A program made the position numbers and the translations under genes. This document shows, in pieces, positions 36,915 to 44,511 of a DNA stretch of 64,000 bases. Where the stretch lies: NCBI GenBank assembly GCA_016235065.1, contig JACRMB010000003.1:531943-595942 (forward strand), in the 5' to 3' direction. The stretch's first letter is position 1, and each line of letters starts with the position of its first letter. A model generated the notes under the pieces. The model had not been told where the DNA came from. It saw nothing but the letters and a program-made list of their open reading frames with translations, and did no database searches. Source of the DNA: Actinomycetota bacterium (GTDB lineage Bacteria; Actinomycetota; Thermoleophilia; BMS3ABIN01).

Positions 36915-38881
36915 GCCTCGCTCCTGTCTGGCTGGCGCTGCGCGGCCTGCCCGGCCTGTGACATAAAAAGGTCATTCCAGTCGGCGGCCTCCGTATCCCA
37001 TTCCATTAAAAGCGCACCTGGATATCCATCAAGCCTTTCGCTGAATGCGCCTAGCCGCGGCGCGGCCACTGCCAGCCCCGACCGCATCGCCGCGCTCAGC
37101 GTATAGGAATATGTCTCCGGCCACAGGGCCGGGAAGAAGATTATGTCGGCCCGCTCGCGCTCGATCAGGTCGTCCAGCTGGCTGTCATCGTAAGGCCCCA
37201 TGATGAATAGCGGTATCTCCGGTTCCTGGCGGAGTTTCTCGCGAGCCCAGCCCAGTACCCGGAAGTTGAGCGGCAGTTCCCTGGCTGCAGCGTCTGCCGC
37301 GCAGGCCTCGAGCAGCCGGGCGCCCTTGGCCACGGAAAGTTCTCCCAGCACCAGGACCTTGATCGAGCGGCGCTGCCCTGCTCCAACACCTGCCTGGCGA
37401 ATCTCGCCGCCAGCTTTAGCCAGGCGATCTACACCGGTCTTTCCCGAAACTATCTCAATCACTTCCTCTGCCTCAGGATGAGGCAGATAAACGAAATTCG
37501 CTTCGGGAAAATAACGGCGCAACCGCTCAGAGACGTCGTTCGAGGGCACGATGACCCGGTCGGCGCCGCTGATCAGCCCCGCCCAGCGACCGCGCCAATC
37601 GTCGATGTCCAGCCCCGCCAGGGCTTCATGCTCAGAGAGGCAGACCGCGCAGCCGGCAGCGTCCGGTTCGCCGCAATACCTGCCATCAGTGCTGATGAGG
37701 TTATAGAGCGGACAGATGCTGTAATAGTCATGGATGGAAAAATCGTAAGCCACGCCCAGATCCGCCGGCAGGCGCAGGACCTGCTCGCCATATTCCACCA
37801 GGTGATGGAAGTGCAGCCGCTCGACACCGATATCCTTGAGGAAGCCGACCATCTCCCCGTAATCGCGGGGCCAGTTGAAGAAAGCGTTGAACTCCTCACC
37901 CGTGCGGGCCCATTCGATGCCGACGCAGTCCATGTCCCGGGGCCGCATGATCAGCACTTCCAGTTCCGGTTCCAGCAGCCCGGCCAGTTCGCGCACGAAT
38001 TTTTCCGTACCGCCGCCGAGCCGGTGGGTGACGAGCATGAGCCGGCGCCGCTTCGAAGCGGCAAGCCTGGCGATATCCACACGGCGCCGCAGCTCGCGCG
38101 CGGGGTCCTCCCGGAAGTGGGAATGGATCAGCGGTTCATACTGGGGATGCCGCCGACGCAGTGTTTCCTGGGCGGCATCGCTGGCGGACGCGGCTTCATC
38201 CCCAAAGGATGCGCCGCCGGCATGATAGACGAAGACATCGCCGCATAGGCGGTGCTCGAAGCCGGCTATGGCGGCGCGTATGCTGAAATCGTTCTCCTCG
38301 CCGTAGCCGCGTCCGAAATGCATCGAGTCGAGATAGCCGGTCGTATCCAGGCAGCGGCGGGTGATGTAGGTGCAAAAGCCGATGGCCGTCGGCAGCAGGA
38401 TGCTGCGGCCGCGGTTCACTTCCGCAAAGAGGTCGTCCAGTTCCGCTAGGACCGATTCCGCCGGCAGTGGATTATCCTCCAGGAAGCGCGGATAGCTGCA
38501 GATGGTGGCGTTGTTGGAAAAGGGCGTTACCGTCCCGGCCTTCGGATGCGCCTTGGCGCAGCGCCGCAGGCGGTCGAGCCAGTCGCCGTTGACTTCGGTA
38601 TCGCTGTTGAGGAGCACCACGTCACGGTCGGGATGCATCATCATCCCCAGGTTGGCGGAGCCGACGAAACCGATGTTGGCTTCATTGGTCAGCAGCGTGA
38701 CCTTGCCGCCGCCGGACAGCTCCTCGACGTATGCTGCAAGCGCCGCGTCCGGACTGGCATCGTTGACCACGATTATCTCAAAAGGTGTCTCCTGCCCGTG
38801 TTCCAGCAGGCTCTCCAGGCAGGCGCGAGACTCTTCCAGGCCGCCATAGACGGGGACTACGATGTCGATGGTTTCACTCAA
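36911..38881 (-). CDS. GT2-GT4 bifunctional glycosyltransferase
   Basis: 656 residues joining two different folds. Residues 1 to about 270 form a GT-A (GT2) domain: IDIVVPVYGGLEESRACLESLL, LLNSDTEV and a FGRGYGEENDFSIRA-type motif. Residues from about 278 begin a GT-B half (RLMLVTHRLGGGTEKFVRELA) with DRVIVPSNDVSERLRRYFP and KVLVLGELSVAKGARLLEA, lacking a strong E-x7-E. One polypeptide could add two successive sugars. It overlaps the flippase stop by 8 bp and the next small gene by 4 bp. Confidence 0.87.
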   Translation of the reverse strand: MSETIDIVVPVYGGLEESRACLESLLEHGQETPFEIIVVNDASPDAALAAYVEELSGGGKVTLLTNEANIGFVGSANLGMMMHPDRDVVLLNSDTEVNGDWLDRLRRCAKAHPKAGTVTPFSNNATICSYPRFLEDNPLPAESVLAELDDLFAEVNRGRSILLPTAIGFCTYITRRCLDTTGYLDSMHFGRGYGEENDFSIRAAIAGFEHRLCGDVFVYHAGGASFGDEAASASDAAQETLRRRHPQYEPLIHSHFREDPARELRRRVDIARLAASKRRRLMLVTHRLGGGTEKFVRELAGLLEPELEVLIMRPRDMDCVGIEWARTGEEFNAFFNWPRDYGEMVGFLKDIGVERLHFHHLVEYGEQVLRLPADLGVAYDFSIHDYYSICPLYNLISTDGRYCGEPDAAGCAVCLSEHEALAGLDIDDWRGRWAGLISGADRVIVPSNDVSERLRRYFPEANFVYLPHPEAEEVIEIVSGKTGVDRLAKAGGEIRQAGVGAGQRRSIKVLVLGELSVAKGARLLEACAADAAARELPLNFRVLGWAREKLRQEPEIPLFIMGPYDDSQLDDLIERERADIIFFPALWPETYSYTLSAAMRSGLAVAAPRLGAFSERLDGYPGALLMEWDTEAADWNDLFMSQAGQAAQRQPDRSEA

Positions 38882-39869
38882 CGCCGACCGCCTCGCCCTT
38901 CGGCTCCGGTAGCGACGGATCCATCAGATAGAAGATGCCACCGATCATACTGACCGCCGTGATCATCAGGGTGTTCAGCACCGACATCGAGAGCGCCTCC
39001 GCCGCCGGCACTCCCGCCTGGGTGAACAATAAAACCCACGCGCCCTCCCGGACCCCCAGCCCGTTCAGTGACAGCGGTATCATCCCCACAGCCAGCACGA
39101 TCGGGATGAAGAGGAAGTAAAAGGCGATCGGCAGGTGGATATCCAGCGACAGGGCCAGCAGGTTCACCGAGACCACGTAGAGCGCCTGATAGATGATGGA
39201 GAGCACCATGACCGCGGCCATCGTCTTCTTCTGGTCGCGGAACTGGTTCACCGACATGTAGAAATCCCTCAGGTGCCGCCTCATGCCGAAGGGGTCGGCG
39301 CGCAACACAGGGAAGCGCGCGAGCCGCCGGGCGGTCCGCTCGCTGGCGAATAGCCCGATCAGCAGGAGGAAGACCACGAACATGCCGAGGATGGTAAGCG
39401 CCAGGCCCGTACCCAGCCGGCGCAGTTCCAGCAGCGCCGCGACCAGGGCGATCATCAGCAGGGCGAAGGTGGAGCTGGCCCGGTCGAGGACGACTGAGCT
39501 GGTGGCGTCCACCGTGTTGCCGGTGGCGCGCGACAACTTGTAGATCCTGACCAGGTCGCCGCCGAAGTTGGTCGGCAGGAAGTTGTTGAAGAAAAGTCCC
39601 ATGTAAAAGATGGAAGTCAGATAAGGCCAGGAGACCGAGGCGCCCTGCGCCTGAATAACCATTTTCCACTTAAAAACGCTAGTCATATTAGTCACCAGGA
39701 AAACAAGCACCGCCAGGGCCAGCAGCCCGGGAGCGACGTTTCCGAGCGTCTCCGCCAGTTCGCCGATATCGACGGATGCCAGCAGGACGGCGATCAGGAT
39801 GATACTGACGGCAGCGCGGAAAAGCTTCGAGCGCAGAAGCGCCAGCAGGCCGCAGCGGGAAAGCCTCAA
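38874..39869 (-). CDS. Flippase-like membrane protein (LPG_synthase_TM/UPF0104)
   Basis: 331 residues from TTG at 39869, chosen because AGAGAGG lies 6 nt upstream and the next residues (RLSRCGLLALLRSKLF) lead into the first helix. The longer frame to 40049 would cross into the divergent epimerase gene. About eight helices are visible, with FFNNFLPTNFGGDLVRIYKLSR and IPLSLNGLGVREGAWVLLF as the conserved segments of the AglD/MprF-flippase-like family. Members translocate or bind lipid-linked compounds. It heads the five-gene minus-strand operon. Confidence 0.87.
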   Translation of the reverse strand: MRLSRCGLLALLRSKLFRAAVSIILIAVLLASVDIGELAETLGNVAPGLLALAVLVFLVTNMTSVFKWKMVIQAQGASVSWPYLTSIFYMGLFFNNFLPTNFGGDLVRIYKLSRATGNTVDATSSVVLDRASSTFALLMIALVAALLELRRLGTGLALTILGMFVVFLLLIGLFASERTARRLARFPVLRADPFGMRRHLRDFYMSVNQFRDQKKTMAAVMVLSIIYQALYVVSVNLLALSLDIHLPIAFYFLFIPIVLAVGMIPLSLNGLGVREGAWVLLFTQAGVPAAEALSMSVLNTLMITAVSMIGGIFYLMDPSLPEPKGEAVGVE

Positions 39870-40031
39870 CGGAATCCTCTCTTCATGGTGGAAGCGCCAG
39901 CGGAGTCGGTCGTTTTGTTGTTCGTAACAGGCGCCAAAATATGAGAGTATTCTATAAGAAAAAATGGGGTCTTGTAACGATCCCTGGGGGCTCCAGCCGC
40001 AAATAACGCGATAATCTGACAGGAGGACGAA

Positions 40032-40994
40032 TTGGCGACAGATCGGCAAAAAGTCTCAGTCATCACCGGCGCCGCCGGGTTTATAGGTGCACATCTGACC
40101 GACTACCTGCTCGCACAGGGGCATAAAGTAATCGGCCTGGACAACCTCAACACCGGCACCCTGCGCAACCTGGAGCATATCGATTCCGACGATTTCGTCT
40201 ATATGAACATGGATATCACCGACTACATCGATATCCCGGGAAGAGTCGACTACATCTATCACCTGGCTTGTCCTGCCAGCCCCATCGATTACCTGCAGAT
40301 CCCGTTGCATACACTGAAAGTGGGCGCGGTGGGAACCCGTAACGCCCTCGGCCTTGCCAAGGCAAAGCGAGCCCGGTTCCTGATCACCTCGACCTCCGAG
40401 GTCTATGGCGACCCGGAAGTGCACCCCCAGACTGAGGATTACTGGGGCAACGTCAATCCCATCGGCCCGCGCAGCGTCTATGACGAAGCCAAGCGTTACG
40501 CCGAGACCACAACAATGGCCTATCACCGCCAGCAGGGGCTCGACACCCGTATCGTCAGGCTGTTCAACACCTATGGCCCCAAGATGCGGCCGTATGATGG
40601 CCGCGCCGTGCCGACTTTCATCCGCCAGGCGCTGGAAGACAAACACCTCACTGTCTTCGGCGACGGCAGCCAGACCCGCAGCTTCTGCTATGTCTCCGAT
40701 CTGGTGGAAGGCATCGTCGGCATCATGAACTGCGACTATCACGGCCCGGTCAATCTGGGAAATCCCGGGGAGTACACCATCAAACAGCTGGCGGACATGA
40801 TCATCGAGATGACCGGCAGCAACAGCAAGGTCGTCTACCAGGTACTGCCCACGGACGATCCCAAGCGCCGCCGCCCGGATATCTCCCTGGCCAAGAAGCT
40901 AACCGGCTGGGAGCCGACCATCCTGGTCGACGACGGCTTGAAGCGGACAGTGGACTGGTTCAAGGAGTATTTCGAGGAGGAAGGGACGTTCTAA
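40032..40994 (+). CDS. NAD-dependent epimerase/dehydratase, UDP-glucuronate decarboxylase-like
   Basis: 320 residues from TTG at 40032, six bases after AGGAGG. The Rossmann NAD site [10 protein letters not shown] and the SDR catalytic pair in [11 protein letters not shown] (YxxxK) are present. Segments [24 protein letters not shown] and [10 protein letters not shown] are diagnostic of UDP-glucuronic acid decarboxylases (UXS group), which make UDP-xylose; the related UDP-sugar dehydratases are the alternative. It supplies nucleotide sugar for the surrounding glycosyltransferases. It is divergent from the flippase operon. Confidence 0.88.
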   Translation: MATDRQKVSVITGAAGFIGAHLTDYLLAQGHKVIGLDNLNTGTLRNLEHIDSDDFVYMNMDITDYIDIPGRVDYIYHLACPASPIDYLQIPLHTLKVGAVGTRNALGLAKAKRARFLITSTSEVYGDPEVHPQTEDYWGNVNPIGPRSVYDEAKRYAETTTMAYHRQQGLDTRIVRLFNTYGPKMRPYDGRAVPTFIRQALEDKHLTVFGDGSQTRSFCYVSDLVEGIVGIMNCDYHGPVNLGNPGEYTIKQLADMIIEMTGSNSKVVYQVLPTDDPKRRRPDISLAKKLTGWEPTILVDDGLKRTVDWFKEYFEEEGTF

Positions 40995-41018
40995 CACCCA
41001 GGGAACCCCTGACACCCT

Positions 41019-41106
41019 GGGGGACACATTACTTAATTACCAGTTAAGGGGACACATTACTTGACTGGCAGTCATGCGTAACTGGTAATTAAGTAATGTG
41101 TCCCCC
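41019..41106. repeat. 28 bp perfect inverted repeat with an internal third copy of the motif
   Basis: The arms at 41019-41046 and 41079-41106 are exact reverse complements (28 of 28), with a 32 nt loop. The loop holds another copy of GGGGACACATTACTT (41048-41062), also present in the left arm. A smaller CCCAGGG/CCCTGGG hairpin (40997-41021) abuts it just after the epimerase stop. No coding frame is supported. The layout resembles REP-type palindromes moved by TnpA(REP)/RAYT enzymes, although no such gene is in the window. It may also end the epimerase transcript. Confidence 0.85.
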
Positions 41107-41113
41107 GGATTCG

Positions 41114-41158
41114 CGGGCGGATGTGGCGTAGTTGGTAACGCGTCGGCTTCCCAAGCCG
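41114..41158 (+). repeat. attL-like direct repeat (5' half of tRNA-Gly)
   Basis: 45 bp identical to 50606-50650. It covers the tRNA acceptor 5' strand, D arm and anticodon arm (tRNA part 41117-41158). After 41158 the sequence diverges from the tRNA, so this copy cannot form a T arm or acceptor stem and is not a functional tRNA. Crossover probably occurred within the anticodon arm. Confidence 0.9.
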
Positions 41159-41275
41159 GTAATAGTTGTTTACTGCTCTATACGGGATTATACCGTTCTC
41201 TAACTATTTACCTGCAAATAGTAGGTATTTATCGCTCACTTGCCTGTTTCCCCTTACGGGCTTATACTTTCTTTA

Positions 41276-41297
41276 TGCGGTAAGTAGTGCGGTAAGT
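41276..41297 (+). promoter_or_regulatory. Paired integrase arm-type-like sites, left end
   Basis: TGCGGTAAGT occurs at 41276-41285 and again at 41288-41297, start-to-start spacing 12 bp. The same pair with the same spacing and orientation occurs at the right end (50511 and 50523). Such direct repeats flanking both att cores are expected for arm-type sites of tyrosine integrases. Assignment is inference. Confidence 0.6.
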
Positions 41298-41332
41298 TGA
41301 GCTTTTCGGCTTATTAAAAGGGGGAATCGACA

Positions 41333-42484
41333 CTGGCAATCAAACGGGAAAAAACCTCTTATCCCGGTGTCAGTTTTATTTGGGGAACAGGCTCTACGGG
41401 GCAGGCGGAGAAGATTTACCACATCCGCTACCGGACTAGACGGGATGATGGCACTTGGGCCGATCATACCGAGTCTGCAGGCCGCCAATATCGCGACCGC
41501 ATGACTGCTCGAAAAGCCTCGATTGTTCGCGCAGAACGGATTTCAGGCCGCGTAAAACCTAATATTGAGCGGCGAGCAGAAGCCAAGGCAGCCCAACTCA
41601 AGAAGAAATGGACGGTCGCCGCGCTCTGGATTGAATATCAGCAGGCCAACCCCGGCCTGAAAGCATATAAAGATTACAACAGCCTATACAATCGCTATAT
41701 TAGCCCCAGTTTCGGCGACAAGCAGCCTAAGGCAATCCTCGCGTCTGAACTTGACCAACTGAAGAGTCAGCAGCTTAAAGGTAAATCCCCTCAAACCGTT
41801 GCCCACGTGCTTGAGTTGCTCAGGCGGATAATAAACTTTGGTGTTAAACGCGGCCTCTGCACAGGGCCGGGCTTCGTTATTCAGCTTCCCCGGCTTCATA
41901 ACGAGAAAACGGAGGATTTGACACCGGAACAAATGAGGAGGCTGAGTGAGGTTATTAACAGCCATATTGATATGAGATCGCCATATCGATGGGGAGCCAA
42001 CATGATGCGACTGGCTTTGCTTACTGGGATGAGACGGGGGGAAATGTTCAGGCTTAAATGGGATGACATCGACTGGCATCACAAAAATATCTTACTTCGA
42101 GAAGCAAAATCCGGGCGAGATGAAATAATCCCGATGAGCAGTTATACCGAAGCGCATCTTCGGGCTATCCGGGATACAGAGCATTCAGAAAGCCCTTATA
42201 TATTCCCCGGCAAAGCTGGAGGCCCACGATCTGATATACGCCAACCGGTTAATCATCTTAAGACAGAGGCGGGGCTACCCGGCGACTTTAGAGCATTACA
42301 TGGCCTCAGGCATGTATTCGCCAGCGGCTTAATTTCAAACGGCATCTCTAAGGACGTTGTGGCCCGCCTGCTAACGCATAAAGGCCAGACCGTAACCGAT
42401 AGATACGCTCATATTCGGGATGATGCATTACGGCATGCGGCAGAGCTGGCAGGGCAAATTGTGGAGGACGCTGGGAAACCTTAA
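41333..42484 (+). CDS. Tyrosine recombinase/integrase
   Basis: 383 residues if translation starts at CTG 41333, six bases after AAGGGGGAA. The reading frame from there encodes YPGVSFIWGTGSTGQAEKIY and then a typical arm-binding N-terminus; the first ATG in frame (41501) would delete that domain. The SAM-like core-binding region spans about 85-190. The catalytic domain has TGMRRGE (Arg I), LHGLRHVFAS (HxxR) and VTDRYAHI (Tyr nucleophile). It catalyses integration into and excision from the tRNA-Gly(CCC) gene. It is transcribed away from attL. Confidence 0.9.
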   Translation: MAIKREKTSYPGVSFIWGTGSTGQAEKIYHIRYRTRRDDGTWADHTESAGRQYRDRMTARKASIVRAERISGRVKPNIERRAEAKAAQLKKKWTVAALWIEYQQANPGLKAYKDYNSLYNRYISPSFGDKQPKAILASELDQLKSQQLKGKSPQTVAHVLELLRRIINFGVKRGLCTGPGFVIQLPRLHNEKTEDLTPEQMRRLSEVINSHIDMRSPYRWGANMMRLALLTGMRRGEMFRLKWDDIDWHHKNILLREAKSGRDEIIPMSSYTEAHLRAIRDTEHSESPYIFPGKAGGPRSDIRQPVNHLKTEAGLPGDFRALHGLRHVFASGLISNGISKDVVARLLTHKGQTVTDRYAHIRDDALRHAAELAGQIVEDAGKP

Positions 42485-42717
42485 ATAACAGAGGGGTTGC
42501 ACAGGCATAATGAGGTATAGTAGCGTATGGTTGTGGGGAAAAGTACGTCCAAAAGGGCGAGTGGCATAGCAGATTGTGAAGAAGGAGGCATATAAGCTGA
42601 TGCGGTATTCAGCTATATGATTATTATACTTACTTATATAAGGTAAATTAGTTTGCATCGGCAGTTATACTGTGGTAATCTTATAAACATAGAGTTAGAA
42701 GTGTTTATAGAGGATTT

Positions 42718-42743
42718 AACCGTCAAATTGGGCGGTTTTTTTA
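42718..42743 (+). terminator. Rho-independent terminator downstream of the integrase
   Basis: A 7 bp stem (42718-42724 with 42731-42737, including one G-T pair), a six-base loop and a run of T. The following TTATTGCCTAAAAA is repeated after the second terminator at 42920. The region 42485-42717 shows no supported gene. Confidence 0.7.
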
Positions 42744-42770
42744 TTGCCTAAAAATAAAAGAAAAATTCTG

Positions 42771-42799
42771 TTGAACCAGACGCGCCGCGGGGGTAGAAT
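42771..42799 (+). promoter_or_regulatory. Sigma-70-type promoter of the candidate small RNA
   Basis: TTGAAC (42771-42776) and TAGAAT (42794-42799) with a 17 bp spacer. No start codon with a ribosome site follows before the terminator at 42920, so the short transcript is probably non-coding or a leader of the excisionase gene. Confidence 0.6.
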
Positions 42800-42805
42800 G
42801 CACAA

Positions 42806-42943
42806 ATGATAGGGACAATGCGTTTTTAGAGCGCTACATAGTAAACCGAAGAAGGGTGATTAGGAGGGGGCTTCTTATCACGGTTTCGGTTTAAGGATTT
42901 AATATAAATCCATTTTCATGCCGCCAACCTTGGCGGCTTTTTT
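42806..42943 (+). ncRNA. Candidate structured small RNA or attenuated leader
   Basis: It lies between a promoter at 42771-42799 and a terminator at 42920-42943, about 138 nt. It contains an imperfect hairpin: AAACCGAA (42843-42850) pairs with TTCGGTTT (42885-42892) and GTGAT (42856-42860) with ATCAC (42877-42881). The hairpin loop region holds a purine-rich AGGAGGGGG stretch that could pair with messages or mimic a ribosome site. It precedes the excisionase-like gene by 31 bp, so it could control that gene by attenuation. No Rfam family was recognised. Confidence 0.45.
42920..42943 (+). terminator. Strong rho-independent terminator upstream of the excisionase gene
   Basis: GCCGCCAA (42920-42927) pairs exactly with TTGGCGGC (42930-42937), in practice with a four- to six-base loop, and is followed by a T run. 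It sits between the small-RNA promoter and the excisionase-like gene, so readthrough would be needed to express the latter from that promoter. Confidence 0.8.
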
Positions 42944-42974
42944 ATTGCCTAAAAACAACAGAGGTGAAGTAATA

Positions 42975-43163
42975 ATGAACGAAAAATTTTATACGGAAAA
43001 AGAGACAGCCGAGATATTGGGTCTTTCTCGGCAGAGCCTTGCCAACTGGCGGAGTATTGGGAAGGGGCCGTCATTCGTAAAATTTTGCGGAGCAGTAAGG
43101 TACGCATCATCTTCGATTACAGAATTTATAGATCGTTCTACTGTGCGTGTTAATTGCGAATAA
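42975..43163 (+). CDS. Excisionase/AlpA-like helix-turn-helix protein
   Basis: 62 residues from ATG at 42975 with GAGGTGA upstream. The sequence YTEKETAEILGLSRQSLANW is a winged-helix/MerR-type HTH seen in excisionases and AlpA regulators, followed by VRYASSSITEFID, the usual second part. It would direct excision or switch on satellite genes, as AlpA does in PICIs. It is placed between the integrase and replication genes, in the same direction. Confidence 0.85.
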   Translation: MNEKFYTEKETAEILGLSRQSLANWRSIGKGPSFVKFCGAVRYASSSITEFIDRSTVRVNCE

Positions 43164-43274
43164 CGAGACCTTTTAAAGTTTGCCCAGGGGCTAATATTTC
43201 ACCCATCCCTGCCCCTGGGTAATTTCAAAAATATGGACGCTGCCTTAAAAGGCATAACAAATGAGTGAGTGCGA

Positions 43275-43913
43275 ATGTCAAAGTTACCGTTTATGAAATT
43301 TTGGGTCGGTGATTATAAAGCCGACACTAGCCACCTAAGTACTGAAGAAAATGGAGCTTATCTTCTAATTTTATTCGATTATTGGTGGCATCAGCGGGGG
43401 CCAATAAATAACGAAAAAACTCTGCGTGAAATTACAAAACTTTCAGCGCATAAGTGGAAAAATATTTCCCCTACTATTTTGGAATTTTTCGAGATAAGAG
43501 ACGGCAGACTTTATCATCCTAGGGTTGAAGAAGAGCTTGAAAAAGCCCAAGGGAAGAGTGAGCAGGCAAGGAATGCGGTTAATTCGAGGCTTGATCGTCA
43601 GTCTACGGACGTAGGTACGGACGTTGTACTAAGTCATAGTCATAGCCAAAGTCAGAACCATAAAAACCAAATAAAAAAGAAAAAAACTAGCAAAAAAAAG
43701 AAAAATAAAACAGCGGCTCCGGCAGAATTTGATATTACCCCCGAAATGAAAAAGTGGGCCGAACCCCTTGGATTTTCAACTGCCGCCCTGATAGCGCAAA
43801 CCGAGATATTCCTTGACTGGCATAGGGCGCGGGGTAACAAGTTTGTTAATTGGAACGCCGCTTGGCGCAACTGGATTAAAAAAGCAAAACAGTTTGCGGA
43901 CGATGAAAAATAA
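43275..43913 (+). CDS. DUF1376 phage replication-type protein
   Basis: 212 residues from ATG at 43275; a GTG two codons upstream is possible. Residues 1 to about 90 (LPFMKFWVGDYKADTSHLST; YLLILFDYWWHQRGPI) are the DUF1376/YdaU domain of phage replication or regulator proteins. A Ser/His/Asn-rich then Lys-rich linker (about 110-150) joins a C-terminal domain ending in WRNWIKKAKQF, typical of helicase-loader or primosomal phage proteins. It may start replication of the element after induction. Confidence 0.85.
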   Translation: MSKLPFMKFWVGDYKADTSHLSTEENGAYLLILFDYWWHQRGPINNEKTLREITKLSAHKWKNISPTILEFFEIRDGRLYHPRVEEELEKAQGKSEQARNAVNSRLDRQSTDVGTDVVLSHSHSQSQNHKNQIKKKKTSKKKKNKTAAPAEFDITPEMKKWAEPLGFSTAALIAQTEIFLDWHRARGNKFVNWNAAWRNWIKKAKQFADDEK

Positions 43914-43926
43914 AGTTTTAAGGTTT

Positions 43927-44178
43927 CCAGGCTGCCCGTGCCGCACTCACGCGGGCAGCCTGGAGAATGTTAAAAAGTTCCCTGGCGGCCACTCGCTCAG
44001 CGCCGGGGATTTATGCCGAGCCGCGCTTTTGCCCCCTCCCTCTTGTGTGGCTCGGCACTTAACAGCGAAATTTAAAAATCTTTTTAAAATTGGCATCCGT
44101 TTCCGCGAAGGCTCGCGGCTCTCGGAAGCTAGATCGAAAGGAAAAAATAAACCGCAAAGGGGGTCATTGATATGACCC
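43927..44178. other. Gene-free region with three strong hairpins
   Basis: The gap between the DUF1376 gene and the small gene at 44341 holds no supported frame but has three perfect stems: 12 bp at 43927-43938/43952-43963, 8 bp at 44015-44022/44049-44056 (GCCGAGCC/GGCTCGGC), and 7 bp with a TGAT loop at 44161-44178. The first could end transcription although no T run follows. The series could also be a replication origin, a packaging site or a structured leader for the capsid message. Function not determined. Confidence 0.6.
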
Positions 44179-44340
44179 GGCTGCATCGCTGACCCAGGTG
44201 GGGCGGCGTAGAACTGATTTTAATAAATTTACAATTCCTAACCCTGGCAGGAGCCGGGCGCGGCGAAGGGGCTGTTTTTCAGTTGAAGGCAGAAATTCCT
44301 CGCCGCTACTCTGGAATTGAATATCAACAGGAAATAAAAA

Positions 44341-44511
44341 ATGAAAAAACTAATGATCAAACACGCGAATTTTTGCGAAGAGCTTTTCGCGCTCGATTAT
44401 GGCAAACATCAGCGTGAGGACTACAGCGCGTTTGAATGGAATGTTCGCTGCGCGATTATCCGCGATATCCAAGAAGCCCGCGTCGAAATGGAAGCGGCTA
44501 AAAATGCGTGA
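44341..44511 (+). CDS. Small phage-type protein coupled to the capsid gene
   Basis: 56 residues (MKKLMIKHANFCEELFALDY start) with AGGAAAT upstream of ATG 44341. The stop overlaps the capsid ATG by 8 bp, so it probably couples capsid translation. Rich in Glu and Ala at the end and predicted helical. No family recognised. Confidence 0.65.
   Translation: MKKLMIKHANFCEELFALDYGKHQREDYSAFEWNVRCAIIRDIQEARVEMEAAKNA

Noticed and set aside
39870-40049. Extended N-terminus of the flippase-like gene
   Set aside because: It would overlap the divergent epimerase start; the TTG at 39869 has a proper ribosome site and leads directly into the first helix.
41117-41158. Second tRNA-Gly gene
   Set aside because: Only the 5' half is present; no T arm or acceptor 3' strand follows, so it is an att remnant.
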